In this document: positions 1 to 7,021 of the stretch, piece by piece
Position numbering within the stretch: position 1 is the stretch's first letter
How the letters are laid out: each line of letters begins with the position of its first letter
NCBI GenBank assembly: GCA_046760705.1
Contig: JBHIER010000075.1
Coordinates: 1 to 10,322 of the forward strand
From: JBHIER01 sp046760705 [NCBI: bacterium]
Lineage (GTDB): Bacteria > JBHIER01 > G020348925
Length of the DNA: 10,322 bases
Direction of reading: 5' to 3'
Program-made: the position numbers and the translations under genes
The notes under the pieces: generated by a model
What the model was told of the DNA's origin: nothing
What the model saw: the letters and a program-made list of their open reading frames with translations, nothing else
Database searches by the model: none

Positions 1-61
1 ATTTGAACCTCCGACTTCCTGCTCCCAAAGCAGGCGCGCTCCCGGGCTGCGCTACACCCCG
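1..61 (-). tRNA. tRNA-Pro (anticodon UGG), 3' end beyond the window
   Basis: Read on the minus strand from base 61, the sequence begins CGGGGTGTAGCGCAG, giving an acceptor 5' strand and a D-arm. It then shows a 5-bp anticodon stem CCTGC/GCAGG around the loop TTTGGGA, which puts TGG at positions 34-36 and so decodes proline CCA/CCN codons. The T-loop start GGTTCAAAT is reached at the window edge, so the rest of the T-arm, the acceptor 3' strand and any CCA are outside. The tRNA lies downstream of the STT3-like gene in the same orientation but has its own promoter (78-106), so it is probably an independent transcript. Confidence 0.93.
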
Positions 62-77
62 AAGAAACGACTCTGAT

Positions 78-106
78 AATATAAAAAAAGTTGCCTTCAA
101 TGCCAA
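78..106 (-). promoter_or_regulatory. sigma70-type promoter for tRNA-Pro
   Basis: On the minus strand there is a -35 box TTGGCA (101-106; 5 of 6 to TTGACA) and a -10 box TATATT (78-83; 5 of 6 to TATAAT), separated by exactly 17 bases with a T-run in the spacer. The predicted start, about 7 bases beyond the -10, lies about 10 bases ahead of the mature tRNA 5' end at 61. This is seen by eye only. Confidence 0.6.
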
Positions 107-138
107 ACCCAAGTTGTATAAAATATCACATTTTTAAA

Positions 139-293
139 GTCATTCCGAGCGGCGTGCGGCGGAATTCTCAGGGGCAGGGGTTCAACTCCTGCCCCAGCCT
201 TGCTTCCCTCATGTTATTCTGACGACGGTCAGAATCTCTTAAGTTGTGAAGGTGAGATCCCTGCATTCGGAGGGACCTGGTTCAGGGTGACAG
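139..293. repeat. intergenic dispersed-repeat-like cluster with hairpins
   Basis: The gap 62-319 holds no plausible gene. Beyond the tRNA promoter it contains repeat-like pieces: GTCATTCCGAGC starting at 140, where ATTCCG (142-147) pairs with CGGAAT (160-165); a perfect 8-bp inverted repeat GGGGCAGG/CCTGCCCC (171-178 and 188-195); a perfect 8-bp inverted repeat ATTCTGAC/GTCAGAAT (216-223 and 228-235, 4-base loop); and a TTCAGGGTGACAG end (281-293). The GTCATTCCGAG...GGAATTCTC and TCAGGGTGACA motifs resemble dispersed palindromic repeats seen between genes in many bacterial genomes. That family assignment is from memory; no second genomic copy is visible here except a degenerate relative near 2649. 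Confidence 0.45.
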
Positions 294-319
294 AAAAACG
301 GGGTAAGTTCGCCCTGCAC

Positions 320-2605
320 CTACTCCCAAACCTCCTCCACCCTCTGGCCTTCCAAGACCATCCTCTCTGTCACAGGTGAGAGAACTTTTTTCTGGTTTCC
401 CAGGAGCAGTCTGTACTCCTCAGCGTACGGACTGTTTTCCTTCCGGTTCGGGTAGGGGAGAGTGGCTGAAAGATTTCCTAAGCTGTCCGATCTCTGAAGT
501 TGGATGTAAGGAAACATTCGCCCGTGGGGTGTGCGAACCTTGGCCGAGAGGACGATCTCTGTATCAGGAGGCAATCCCGTTACACGGAGGCGAGCGCCGG
601 GCACATATTCGAAGAGTTTGATCCGGGCCACCTCAGGCGCTCTCAATGTCTCATCCCGCCCGCGGCTCTCAGCAACGAGGCGGAGACGATCCAAAGGGGG
701 ATAGTAGGTGCCCTTTTCCACGTCTATGAAAGCAGCCCCGTAGCGCCAGACGAGACGACAGAGGACAGTGGGGAACATCTTGGGGGCGAAGACGATCCGA
801 CCGGTGGATCTGTCAAAATCGGAGACATAGGCCAGCACGCTCCCGTCCAAAATCATGCTCTGATACATGCTCGGAAGATCCTGGCAGAGAACATATCGAA
901 CACTGTTCTTGTCCAGAAATCTGTAAGTCTCTTCATTGTCGGTGGAGAAGAAGAACCGGTTCAACCTACTCAGGTCGGTGGCGTGCTCACCAAAGTTGTC
1001 GGCCAGTACCGGCCAGTGGCCGTAGTACTGGATGTAATGGCCGAGGTTCCAATCAGAAACTACACCGTACTCCGGGGAAGTGTCGGGGTGAAAATAGAGG
1101 GAGTCGGGGGGGCTCTTCTCTCTCAGCCATCTCAGGATCGGGGACATCTGATTGTAAACTTCGAAGGTGACATCCTTCGCTCCGATCGACTCCGCACACG
1201 GATAATAAGAGACCGTGAGAACAATGGCTGTGAAGAGAAGGAAAGGCTTTTCATAGGGCAATCTCTTTCGCACCGTCTGGAATAGGAAGGCTACCATCAG
1301 ACCTAAGAGGAGAGCTAAATAGGGCAGGAAACGGATCTGGAACAGACCAAACACGGCGAAGGTGAGGGTGGAAAGAAAGAGGGTCCATTCTTGAGGGCTG
1401 AGTCGACGCCAGCGGCTGAGCATCATCACCCAGCCCAGGGGCAGGAGAAAGACCGCCCAGGACATGTACCGGCTGAGCTCATCGAAGGCCCTGGTCAGGG
1501 AGATTCGCACCAAGGAATGGCTCTCTGCGATTTGAGCCTGCCATCCGGACCAGGTTCGGACCAGATATGTGGTCCCGGCTAAGGTGTGGTGCAACAGATA
1601 AGTGGCCAAGACCAGGGTCAGAGCTGCTGTGACGACCCGGGCCGGGCTCCTCCAGCGGTGAGAGAGCCAAGTGGGGGGAGCTAACCCGAGCCACAGGGTG
1701 CTGTAAAAAAGGGCCATCTCCAGAGCGACCAGCGGTTGGAAGAGACCGAAATGGGTGTGGGCCAGAGGGACTCCTCGCACGTAATAGTAGAGACCAAAGG
1801 GCAGAGTGACGGCGAAGGCAACCGCATTGACTACCCCACCAAAGACCCAGATTTTTGAGCGAGTGCGGACTCCGGCTGAGAGCAAGAGAGAGAAGAACAA
1901 GACCGCCTCCAGGAGAAGAAGGCCGTGCTGGACCAACAGACCCAGGCCGAAAATGAGGCCGGGGATGATCCAGCTCGGTTCAAAGCCTTTTCGCAGTTTT
2001 GGAAGATTTATGAACAGCGCGTCCATAAACAGGGCCACACACAGAAACTCGGCGGCGTGGTGGTCAAGCTGCCCTACGTAAGAGTAAAGCACCACAATGG
2101 GCAGGACCACCGGGGCCAGAGCCGCCCCAAAGGCGAGCCACCTCTGCCCCGGCCACAGGCGCAGACCCATCCTGTAAACGACAAGCCCGGCCAAAGCGAA
2201 AAGAAATGGAGGGAGAAAGGGAAGCCCCCCTGGCGGTGAGCTCTGGCCGGGAAAAAGGTTGAACACCCCCCATACTCCGGCGAGGAGGAGATCATACAGG
2301 GGCGGCCAGATGATGTACGCACCGAAGGGATGATTCATATATGAGTCAAAGACCGGTATGGCGGGAAAAGAGTGAAGGATTAGCTCCGCCCTCCGGAGAT
2401 GATAACAGGCGTCCGGATCCCTGATAATGGGACCCTCTCCGGTGAAGACCATCGAATAATAAGGAAGGATGCGCAGCCCCAACGAGAGAAGGAGCAATGC
2501 CACAATGAAGGGCAGATGGTGACGGATGTTCGATCGATCGGAAGGACCCATCGATGTCGAAGCGCCAGAAATATTGTTGGGTTCCCTTTTTCTTCGTTTC
2601 CTCAT
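320..2605 (-). CDS. STT3/AglB/PglB-like oligosaccharyltransferase (GT-C membrane glycosyltransferase)
   Basis: A 761-residue polytopic membrane protein with about a dozen hydrophobic segments up to about residue 470, then a soluble C-terminal part. The STT3 family moves a lipid-linked glycan to asparagine on the outer face of the inner membrane. Family landmarks are present in order: D63-P-D65 with Y68-H69 in the first loop; a WPPLYD block at 100-105; D181-H-H-x-x-E186, the second metal motif in its archaeal/bacterial form; Q-I-A-E361, like the TIXE motif; and R425-F426. The WWDYG region reads S-D-W-N-L-G (517-522) followed by H-Y-I, so the usual W-W-D is replaced by D-W-N. The ATG at 2605 has a weak ribosome site and could be up to about 18 codons too early. 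The gene stands alone between two repeat-bearing gaps. Acceptor sequon and glycan are unknown; a lipid-A or wall-glycan transferase of the GT-C superfamily is the main alternative. Confidence 0.82.
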   Translation of the reverse strand: MRKRRKREPNNISGASTSMGPSDRSNIRHHLPFIVALLLLSLGLRILPYYSMVFTGEGPIIRDPDACYHLRRAELILHSFPAIPVFDSYMNHPFGAYIIWPPLYDLLLAGVWGVFNLFPGQSSPPGGLPFLPPFLFALAGLVVYRMGLRLWPGQRWLAFGAALAPVVLPIVVLYSYVGQLDHHAAEFLCVALFMDALFINLPKLRKGFEPSWIIPGLIFGLGLLVQHGLLLLEAVLFFSLLLSAGVRTRSKIWVFGGVVNAVAFAVTLPFGLYYYVRGVPLAHTHFGLFQPLVALEMALFYSTLWLGLAPPTWLSHRWRSPARVVTAALTLVLATYLLHHTLAGTTYLVRTWSGWQAQIAESHSLVRISLTRAFDELSRYMSWAVFLLPLGWVMMLSRWRRLSPQEWTLFLSTLTFAVFGLFQIRFLPYLALLLGLMVAFLFQTVRKRLPYEKPFLLFTAIVLTVSYYPCAESIGAKDVTFEVYNQMSPILRWLREKSPPDSLYFHPDTSPEYGVVSDWNLGHYIQYYGHWPVLADNFGEHATDLSRLNRFFFSTDNEETYRFLDKNSVRYVLCQDLPSMYQSMILDGSVLAYVSDFDRSTGRIVFAPKMFPTVLCRLVWRYGAAFIDVEKGTYYPPLDRLRLVAESRGRDETLRAPEVARIKLFEYVPGARLRVTGLPPDTEIVLSAKVRTPHGRMFPYIQLQRSDSLGNLSATLPYPNRKENSPYAEEYRLLLGNQKKVLSPVTERMVLEGQRVEEVWE

Positions 2606-2629
2606 TTCAGGTATGAATCAAACAAAACG

Positions 2630-2651
2630 GACAATCCTTGAACGAATTGTC
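2630..2651. repeat. short inverted repeat upstream of the STT3-like gene
   Basis: GACAAT (2630-2635) and ATTGTC (2646-2651) form a perfect 6-bp inverted repeat with a 10-base centre, 25-46 bases ahead of the STT3-like start. It could be an operator or simply the edge of the adjacent repeat, because TGTCATTTCGAGTGAGG starting at 2649 resembles the GTCATTCCGAGC repeat at 140. No convincing -35/-10 pair was found here. Confidence 0.25.
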
Positions 2652-2778
2652 ATTTCGAGTGAGGTAGTGTAGGGGCTTGTCCCCGTAACATTCACGCCCA
2701 CCTGTCTGCGTGCTCACGCACAGGCAGGCAAGGGGCGACACTACAGAAGAATATACGCCCACAAGGGGCTACACTACA
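2649..2778. repeat. intergenic repeat cluster (GTAGTGTAGGGGC type) with hairpin
   Basis: The gap 2606-2843 has no plausible gene. It contains two near-identical 16-base direct repeats, AAGGGGCGACACTACA (2730-2745) and AAGGGGCTACACTACA (2763-2778), which differ at one base. ACGCCCAC also occurs twice (2694-2701 and 2755-2762). GTAGTGTAG (2664-2672) is the exact inverse of CTACACTAC (2769-2777). Between them lies an imperfect hairpin, CCTGTCTGCGTG (2701-2712) against CGCACAGGCAGG (2717-2728), with G-T wobbles and one mismatch. The layout looks like a composite dispersed non-coding repeat with terminal inverted ends. No transposase is present. Family identity is from memory only. Confidence 0.55.
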
Positions 2779-2843
2779 TTTGAAGGCAAATGCACTCCAG
2801 ATTCCTGACGCTCATAGAAACGGTCTTAAGGCTGAAAGTCTCC

Positions 2844-3209
2844 TCAGCTTTTGAAGATGAGACAGAGCCCGACAACAACGGAGGCTGTTCCCAATATCCT
2901 CAGCGTGTTGAGATCTTCGTGAAACAGCCAGTAGGACAGGAATAGGATCAGTATGTAACCGAGGCTCAATATGGGATAGGCGTAGCTCAACTCAATCCGG
3001 GAGAGGGCAACGATCCAGAAGAGGGCACTGATACAATAGAGCAGCAGGCCAAAGAGGATGAATGGACTGGAGATGGCTTGATATATGGTCCAGAGTGCCA
3101 TCTTCGGCTGAAGATCGAGGGGCCCCTTCAACAGGGCTCCTCTTTTGATGAATAGTTGCCCTATCACATTGAGAAGGACACTGGCCAACACATACCACTG
3201 GTCCCTCAT
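2844..3209 (-). CDS. SMR/ArnE-like four-helix membrane transporter (EamA/DMT-type)
   Basis: A 121-residue, very hydrophobic protein with four predicted membrane helices (about 5-22, 48-69, 74-96, 102-119), the size and layout of the small multidrug resistance fold. It carries the helix-3 block ELSYAYPILSLGY (73-85), typical of SMR and ArnE/ArnF-like proteins. The membrane glutamate used by EmrE for proton/drug exchange (E14) aligns with N14 here, in the local pattern LLNVIGQ. That favours a role in moving a lipid-linked sugar or another polar lipid over a classical drug exporter, though the substrate cannot be read from sequence. The ATG follows a strong GAGGAGGG ribosome site. It lies 83 bases after rdgB on the same strand, so it may be the last gene of that transcript. 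The STT3-like gene follows after a repeat-bearing gap, a possible functional link. Confidence 0.78.
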   Translation of the reverse strand: MRDQWYVLASVLLNVIGQLFIKRGALLKGPLDLQPKMALWTIYQAISSPFILFGLLLYCISALFWIVALSRIELSYAYPILSLGYILILFLSYWLFHEDLNTLRILGTASVVVGLCLIFKS

Positions 3210-3258
3210 TTGGTTCCCTCCTCTTTTCCCTCAGGGGTCTATTTCGCAAATTGTGTTA

Positions 3259-3283
3259 CGTATCGCCATTTACTGGTGGTACG
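3259..3283. repeat. inverted repeat between rdgB and the SMR-like gene
   Basis: CGTATCGCCA (3259-3268) and TGGTGGTACG (3274-3283) form a 10-bp stem with a 5-base loop TTTAC. As plus-strand RNA it has two G-U wobbles; in the minus-strand transcript these become two A-C mismatches, so the structure is weaker in the direction the genes are read. No T-run follows. It may attenuate or process the rdgB-to-SMR transcript, or be chance. Confidence 0.3.
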
Positions 3284-3292
3284 ATCGATCAC

Positions 3293-3889
3293 TCAGGTCT
3301 TTAGTATCTCCACCAGCAGCTTTTTGGCTGAGAAGAGGGCTCTGGCCCGGTGGCTGATCCGGTTTTTCACCCCTTCTCCCAGTTCGGCAAAGGTCTTTCC
3401 GTATTCGGGAACAACGAAGATAGGATCGTAGCCGAAGCCGGTCCTACCTCGCGGCTCTGACGAAATAATGCCGTCGCACCTGCCCTCCACTGTTTGAGGG
3501 GCCTCACCGGGCAGAGCGAGGGCTACGACGCAGCGGAACCGGGCCTGCCGCCGGCTCTGCGGCACATCCCGCATGAGCTTCAGAAGCTTCGCCATATTTT
3601 TCTCGTCACTGCACTCCGGACCAGCAAATCTGGAGGAGAGAACCCCGGGTCTTCCCCCTAAGGCGTCCACCTCCAAACCGGAATCGTCGGCCAAGGAGGG
3701 GAGAAGGGCGTACTTGCAGACTGTCTCGGCCTTTTTGATGGCGTTCTCTCGAAAGCTCTCACCGTCCTCGACCACCTGGGGTAGCTCAGGAAAGTCGAGG
3801 CAGGAGAGGATTTGGAGACCGAGATCGTGGAGGATGCTTTTGATCTCCCTGATCTTGCCCCTGTTTCGTGTGGCTACAACCAGTTTCAT
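3293..3889 (-). CDS. rdgB: XTP/dITP diphosphatase (RdgB/HAM1 family)
   Basis: A 198-residue cytosolic enzyme, the usual length for the Ham1/RdgB family. It hydrolyses dITP, XTP and related deaminated purine nucleotides to the monophosphate and pyrophosphate, keeping them out of DNA and RNA. Visible family blocks are the N-terminal nucleotide-binding ATRNRGK (6-12), the E-D-G-x-S-F-x-E-N-A segment near 41-50, [17 protein letters not shown] (66-82) containing the catalytic/metal aspartates D68-D69, GFGYDPIF (151-158), and the closing SHRARA (179-184) that contacts the base. Its ATG overlaps the rph stop by four bases (ATGA), so translation is probably coupled. The pairing of rph with rdgB is common in bacteria. 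No defects seen. Confidence 0.97.
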   Translation of the reverse strand: MKLVVATRNRGKIREIKSILHDLGLQILSCLDFPELPQVVEDGESFRENAIKKAETVCKYALLPSLADDSGLEVDALGGRPGVLSSRFAGPECSDEKNMAKLLKLMRDVPQSRRQARFRCVVALALPGEAPQTVEGRCDGIISSEPRGRTGFGYDPIFVVPEYGKTFAELGEGVKNRISHRARALFSAKKLLVEILKT

Positions 3890-4617
3890 TTCGAGCCAAT
3901 CTGGAGAACGGTCCGTTGGGTTTCAACGATCTCTCCGATGGCCTTCTTGGCTAGGGCGAGCAGGCTGCTCAACTTCGTTTCGGAGAAGGGGGCTCTCTCC
4001 GCTGTCCCCTGAATCTCGACGAATGTACCGGAACCGGTCATGACGATGTTCATGTCTACGTCGGCTTGAGAATCCTCCTCGTAGCTCAAATCGACTAAGG
4101 GCATCCCCTGGACGATGCCCACACTGACGGCCCCGATGAGATCGGTGACCAAGCCGGCCTCGATCAATCTGTCGCCCCCGATGCGCCGGAGCGCGTCGTA
4201 GAGGGCCACAAATCCCCCGGTGATCGAAGCCGTGCGCGTTCCCCCGTCTGCCTGAATGACATCGCAGTCGATGAGGATGGTCTGCTCGCCCAAATAGGCC
4301 AGGTTGGTCACCGCCCTCATGGAACGCCCGATGAGGCGCTGAATTTCGTGGGTCCGACCGCCGATCCGCCCCCTCGTCGACTCGCGGACGAGGCGCTTCT
4401 CACCACTACGGGGCAACATTCCGTATTCAGCGGTGATCCAGCCCTGGTTCGACCCCCGCAGAAAAGGCGGAACCCCCTCCTCGAGAGTGGCCGAGCAGAC
4501 CACCCGAGTCTTGCCCACTTCGATGAGCACAGAGCCCTCAGCGTGTTCGAGATAATTGCGATGGATGGCTATGGGCCTGATCTGGTCCGGCTCTCTGCTG
4601 TCCGATCTGTTAAACAT
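3886..4617 (-). CDS. rph: ribonuclease PH
   Basis: A 243-residue phosphorolytic 3'-to-5' exoribonuclease that trims tRNA 3' ends, working as a hexameric ring in the cytosol. The family is normally about 240 residues. Visible blocks include DQIRPI (11-16), [13 protein letters not shown] (59-71), [13 protein letters not shown] (87-99) with R88 at the phosphate-site arginine position, [18 protein letters not shown] (118-135) with the phosphate-binding GTRT, and D182/D188 in the [15 protein letters not shown] stretch, spaced as the catalytic aspartates of E. coli RNase PH. The ATG has a purine-rich AAAAGGGG close upstream. It starts 9 bases after murI and overlaps rdgB by 4 bases, so it belongs to the same operon. 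It appears intact. Confidence 0.97.
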   Translation of the reverse strand: MFNRSDSREPDQIRPIAIHRNYLEHAEGSVLIEVGKTRVVCSATLEEGVPPFLRGSNQGWITAEYGMLPRSGEKRLVRESTRGRIGGRTHEIQRLIGRSMRAVTNLAYLGEQTILIDCDVIQADGGTRTASITGGFVALYDALRRIGGDRLIEAGLVTDLIGAVSVGIVQGMPLVDLSYEEDSQADVDMNIVMTGSGTFVEIQGTAERAPFSETKLSSLLALAKKAIGEIVETQRTVLQIGSK

Positions 4618-4626
4618 ATCCCCTTT

Positions 4627-5460
4627 TCAACCGTCGAAGGTTTCAATATCGACACGCTCCACCGAGCCGAGGGTGTTGCCCAGAAACCGCTCCGCAATCT
4701 CTCGGAATCGGCGCGGCACGTCGCTCACAAAATAGGTCCGCCTCCCGGCCTCAAATCGATCACTCAACCTGTTGCTCTCCTTTAAGAGGGAATGGAGCTC
4801 CCTGGCTGTCTGTTCGGCCGAATCGATGAGGGTGATCTCAGGTCCCATCACCTCCGAAATGACAGGCTTTAAGAGGGGATAGTGGGTACAGCCGAGGATC
4901 AGAGTATCGATGGAGCACCTCTTGAGGGGAGCCAGATACTCTTCAGCAATGAGAAAGGTGGATCGTCGGTCCAGCCAGCCTTCCTCGGCCAGAGGGACGA
5001 AGAGGGGGCAGGCCTGAGCGAAGACCTCCAACTCGGGACCATGCCGGCGAATGGCCCGGTGATAGGCCCGGCTCTCAATCGTTCCGACTGTGCCGACGAC
5101 CCCGAGCTTCCCTGTCTTTGTCGCCTCCACCGCTGCTTTCACCCCGGGTTCGATCACTCCGAGCACAGGCAGAGAGAGATGCTCCTGGAGGGTGTCCAGG
5201 GCGACCGACGAGGCTGTGTTGCAAGCGATCACGATGGCCTTTACCCCGAGCCCGGTTAGGAAGCGGGAGTTCTGAAGGGCAAACCGCCTCACGAGACGTT
5301 CCGACTTAGGGCCGTACGGGACCCTGGCCGTGTCCCCGAAATAGACCGTGCTCTCCTGAGGCAGTATTCTGTGGATCTCCCTGACCACGGTGAGGCCGCC
5401 CACACCGGAGTCGAAGACCCCAATCGGCTTAGGATCCTCATTCACCTTTTGAGTTTTCAC
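4627..5460 (-). CDS. murI: glutamate racemase
   Basis: The enzyme interconverts L- and D-glutamate in the cytosol, supplying D-Glu for the peptidoglycan stem peptide. Numbered from the GTG at 5460 (277 residues), the family signatures are PIGVFDSGVGGLT (12-24) with D17-S18, ACNTASS (79-85) with catalytic C80, and LGCTHYPLL (189-197) with the second catalytic C191 and H193. Start choice is uncertain. GTG 5460 lies 7 bases after the amidase stop and leaves an 11-residue lead, as in typical family members. An ATG at 5511 and a TTG at 5514 are also in frame, with a GAGG nine bases before the ATG, and would add 17-18 residues while overlapping the amidase gene by more than 40 bases. Sitting directly after a wall amidase and before rph, it is part of the smpB operon. 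Confidence 0.95.
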   Translation of the reverse strand: MKTQKVNEDPKPIGVFDSGVGGLTVVREIHRILPQESTVYFGDTARVPYGPKSERLVRRFALQNSRFLTGLGVKAIVIACNTASSVALDTLQEHLSLPVLGVIEPGVKAAVEATKTGKLGVVGTVGTIESRAYHRAIRRHGPELEVFAQACPLFVPLAEEGWLDRRSTFLIAEEYLAPLKRCSIDTLILGCTHYPLLKPVISEVMGPEITLIDSAEQTARELHSLLKESNRLSDRFEAGRRTYFVSDVPRRFREIAERFLGNTLGSVERVDIETFDG

Positions 5461-5467
5461 CGATGAG

Positions 5468-7021
5468 TTACATCCTGCTTTCGTACTTGGTCTTAAAGCG
5501 TCGGATTCCATCAAAGATGGCCTCGGCGATCTTCTGTCGAAACCGTCTCTCTTTCAGAAGTTTCTCTTCATATCTGTTAGAGATGAAGGCGAGCTCAATC
5601 AAAACCGACGGCATTTTTGCTCCGACGAGGACAAAGAATCCGGCCTGGTCGACCCCGCGGTTTTTGATGTCCAATCTTCTGTCCATTTCCGTCTGGATGA
5701 GGCCGGCCAGGGCCTCGCTCTCTTTGAGAAAGGAGCTCTGAAGCATGTCGCCGACCAAGTCGAGGACGAAGTCCTCATCGCTGAGCTCGGTCGTAGCCCA
5801 GCCGTACTCTTCTTCAAACTTGAGGGCTGCGTTCTCACGCATGGCCACTGCTCTGGCCTCGTCGTTTTTGGCCGGGGAGAGAAAATATGTCTCGAACCCA
5901 CCGATCTTTCCTCTCCTCGAAGCGTTTGCGTGAATACTGATAAAGAGGTCTCCCCCGGTACTGTTGGCAATTTCGGTGCGCCGCTGCAGGGGGATGTAGG
6001 TGTCGTCGTCCCGGGTCAAGATGACCTCCACCCCTAAACGTCTGCGCAGCAGATCGGCCAACCGTTTGGTCACGTCCAATACGATATCCTTCTCTTTGAG
6101 CCCCGTCGAGCCAACGGCCCCGGGATCTTTTCCACCGTGACCGGCATCGAGAACGATGAGATCGAAAAGGGCCAGAGATCTGTTCGGTTTCAGCTCTGCG
6201 GGGCTCGTCCTTCCCTTCGACGAGGGGGCAAGATCGCTCTGAGTCCCCCGCAAAAGGGTGACAATCTGATGGGGTTCCTCCCTCTGAAAGACTTTGTAAT
6301 CGGAAACTGGGCCGGACAGTTGAAGGGAGATCTGACACGATTCACTGAACTGATAGGCCCGCACTCTTCTTACGAGCCCCTCTTTTGACGAAGAGTTGAA
6401 GGCCTCGGGGTCGAGCCTCCCCCCAAGGACCGTTATGTTGAGCCAGTTGGAAGGGCTGACAGAGTGCTCAATGGAGAAGGTTTCGGTGGTGGGGATGGTG
6501 ACCAGGGTGCCGTTCCTCTTGGATTCTATTTCGATGTCGACCACATTAAAGCCTGGGCAGAGAACCTCAAGCTGCTTCGACTCCTCCTTCCACAGCAGCC
6601 AGCCCGGTGCGGCCCGATTTAGAATCTGGCAGAATATCCCGATGGGCACCCAGACGGCCCCCTCGCGGTAGACCGTCTCCAGCACCATGTGAAAGGCCTC
6701 TCGGTCGATGACAACAACCGGATTGGAGACGGTCAACGTCATCAGGTGACCACCAAATCTGAGGTCCATCTTCTTTTTCTCCGCCGACCAATACTGCTTG
6801 GCCCACAAAATCTTGGCCAGATCGTTCACCGATACGTAGGTCACCTTGTTCAGCTCCAGAGCGCTTATGTGATCCTGGATGTGTCCACCTTTCGAAATCA
6901 CTGGAATGGAAGAACCCCAGGCGGTCAACGTTATGGCCAATGGAAGGCAGGCCCCTCCGAGGAGCCGGATCGTCAGCAGCCAACAGGATGCGGCGCGATG
7001 GGATTGAGAGCTATCGTTCAT
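5468..7021 (-). CDS. exported N-acetylmuramoyl-L-alanine amidase (AmiC-like, Amidase_3) with extra N-terminal domains
   Basis: A 517-residue periplasmic zinc amidase that cuts the lactyl-amide bond between MurNAc and the stem peptide, used in cell separation and wall turnover. From the ATG at 7021 the layout is: a signal-peptide-like hydrophobic stretch (about 14-36); a region at about 55-160 whose pattern (YVSVNDLAK..., ...[11 protein letters not shown]) resembles the copper-amine-oxidase N-terminal-like domain common in wall enzymes; an AMIN-like beta-rich region (about 160-260); and the Amidase_3 domain (about 285-510). Zinc and catalytic residues are in place: H295 in LDAGHGG, E310 in LKEKDI, H364 in SIHAN and E476 in [13 protein letters not shown] at 7072 would extend the protein by 17 residues into smpB. 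I prefer the ATG because the signal peptide follows it; it overlaps smpB by 11 bases. murI follows after 7 bases. Septal targeting through AMIN is inferred. Confidence 0.93.
   Translation of the reverse strand: MNDSSQSHRAASCWLLTIRLLGGACLPLAITLTAWGSSIPVISKGGHIQDHISALELNKVTYVSVNDLAKILWAKQYWSAEKKKMDLRFGGHLMTLTVSNPVVVIDREAFHMVLETVYREGAVWVPIGIFCQILNRAAPGWLLWKEESKQLEVLCPGFNVVDIEIESKRNGTLVTIPTTETFSIEHSVSPSNWLNITVLGGRLDPEAFNSSSKEGLVRRVRAYQFSESCQISLQLSGPVSDYKVFQREEPHQIVTLLRGTQSDLAPSSKGRTSPAELKPNRSLALFDLIVLDAGHGGKDPGAVGSTGLKEKDIVLDVTKRLADLLRRRLGVEVILTRDDDTYIPLQRRTEIANSTGGDLFISIHANASRRGKIGGFETYFLSPAKNDEARAVAMRENAALKFEEEYGWATTELSDEDFVLDLVGDMLQSSFLKESEALAGLIQTEMDRRLDIKNRGVDQAGFFVLVGAKMPSVLIELAFISNRYEEKLLKERRFRQKIAEAIFDGIRRFKTKYESRM

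Noticed and set aside
171-195. Second tRNA or tmRNA 3' end in the left gap
   Set aside because: The TTCAA loop is present, but a 5-bp T-stem in the correct register has a G-G mismatch, and no acceptor or anticodon arm can be formed.
240-319. Intrinsic terminator after the STT3-like gene, using TTTTT near 293-297
   Set aside because: The only stem ahead of the T-run on the minus strand is 3-4 bp, too weak to support.
500-1285. 261-codon open frame on the plus strand
   Set aside because: It is antisense to the STT3-like gene, which carries clear family motifs. The plus-strand translation has no recognisable domain and no convincing ribosome site, so it is a shadow frame in GC-rich DNA.
2730-2778. 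Two 16-base direct repeats as a CRISPR start
   Set aside because: There are only two copies, 17 bases apart, with the wrong repeat and spacer lengths and no cas genes. They fit a dispersed intergenic repeat.
3573-4043. 156-codon open frame on the plus strand across rdgB and rph
   Set aside because: It is antisense to two genes with full sets of catalytic motifs, and its translation is low-complexity Ser/Arg-rich.
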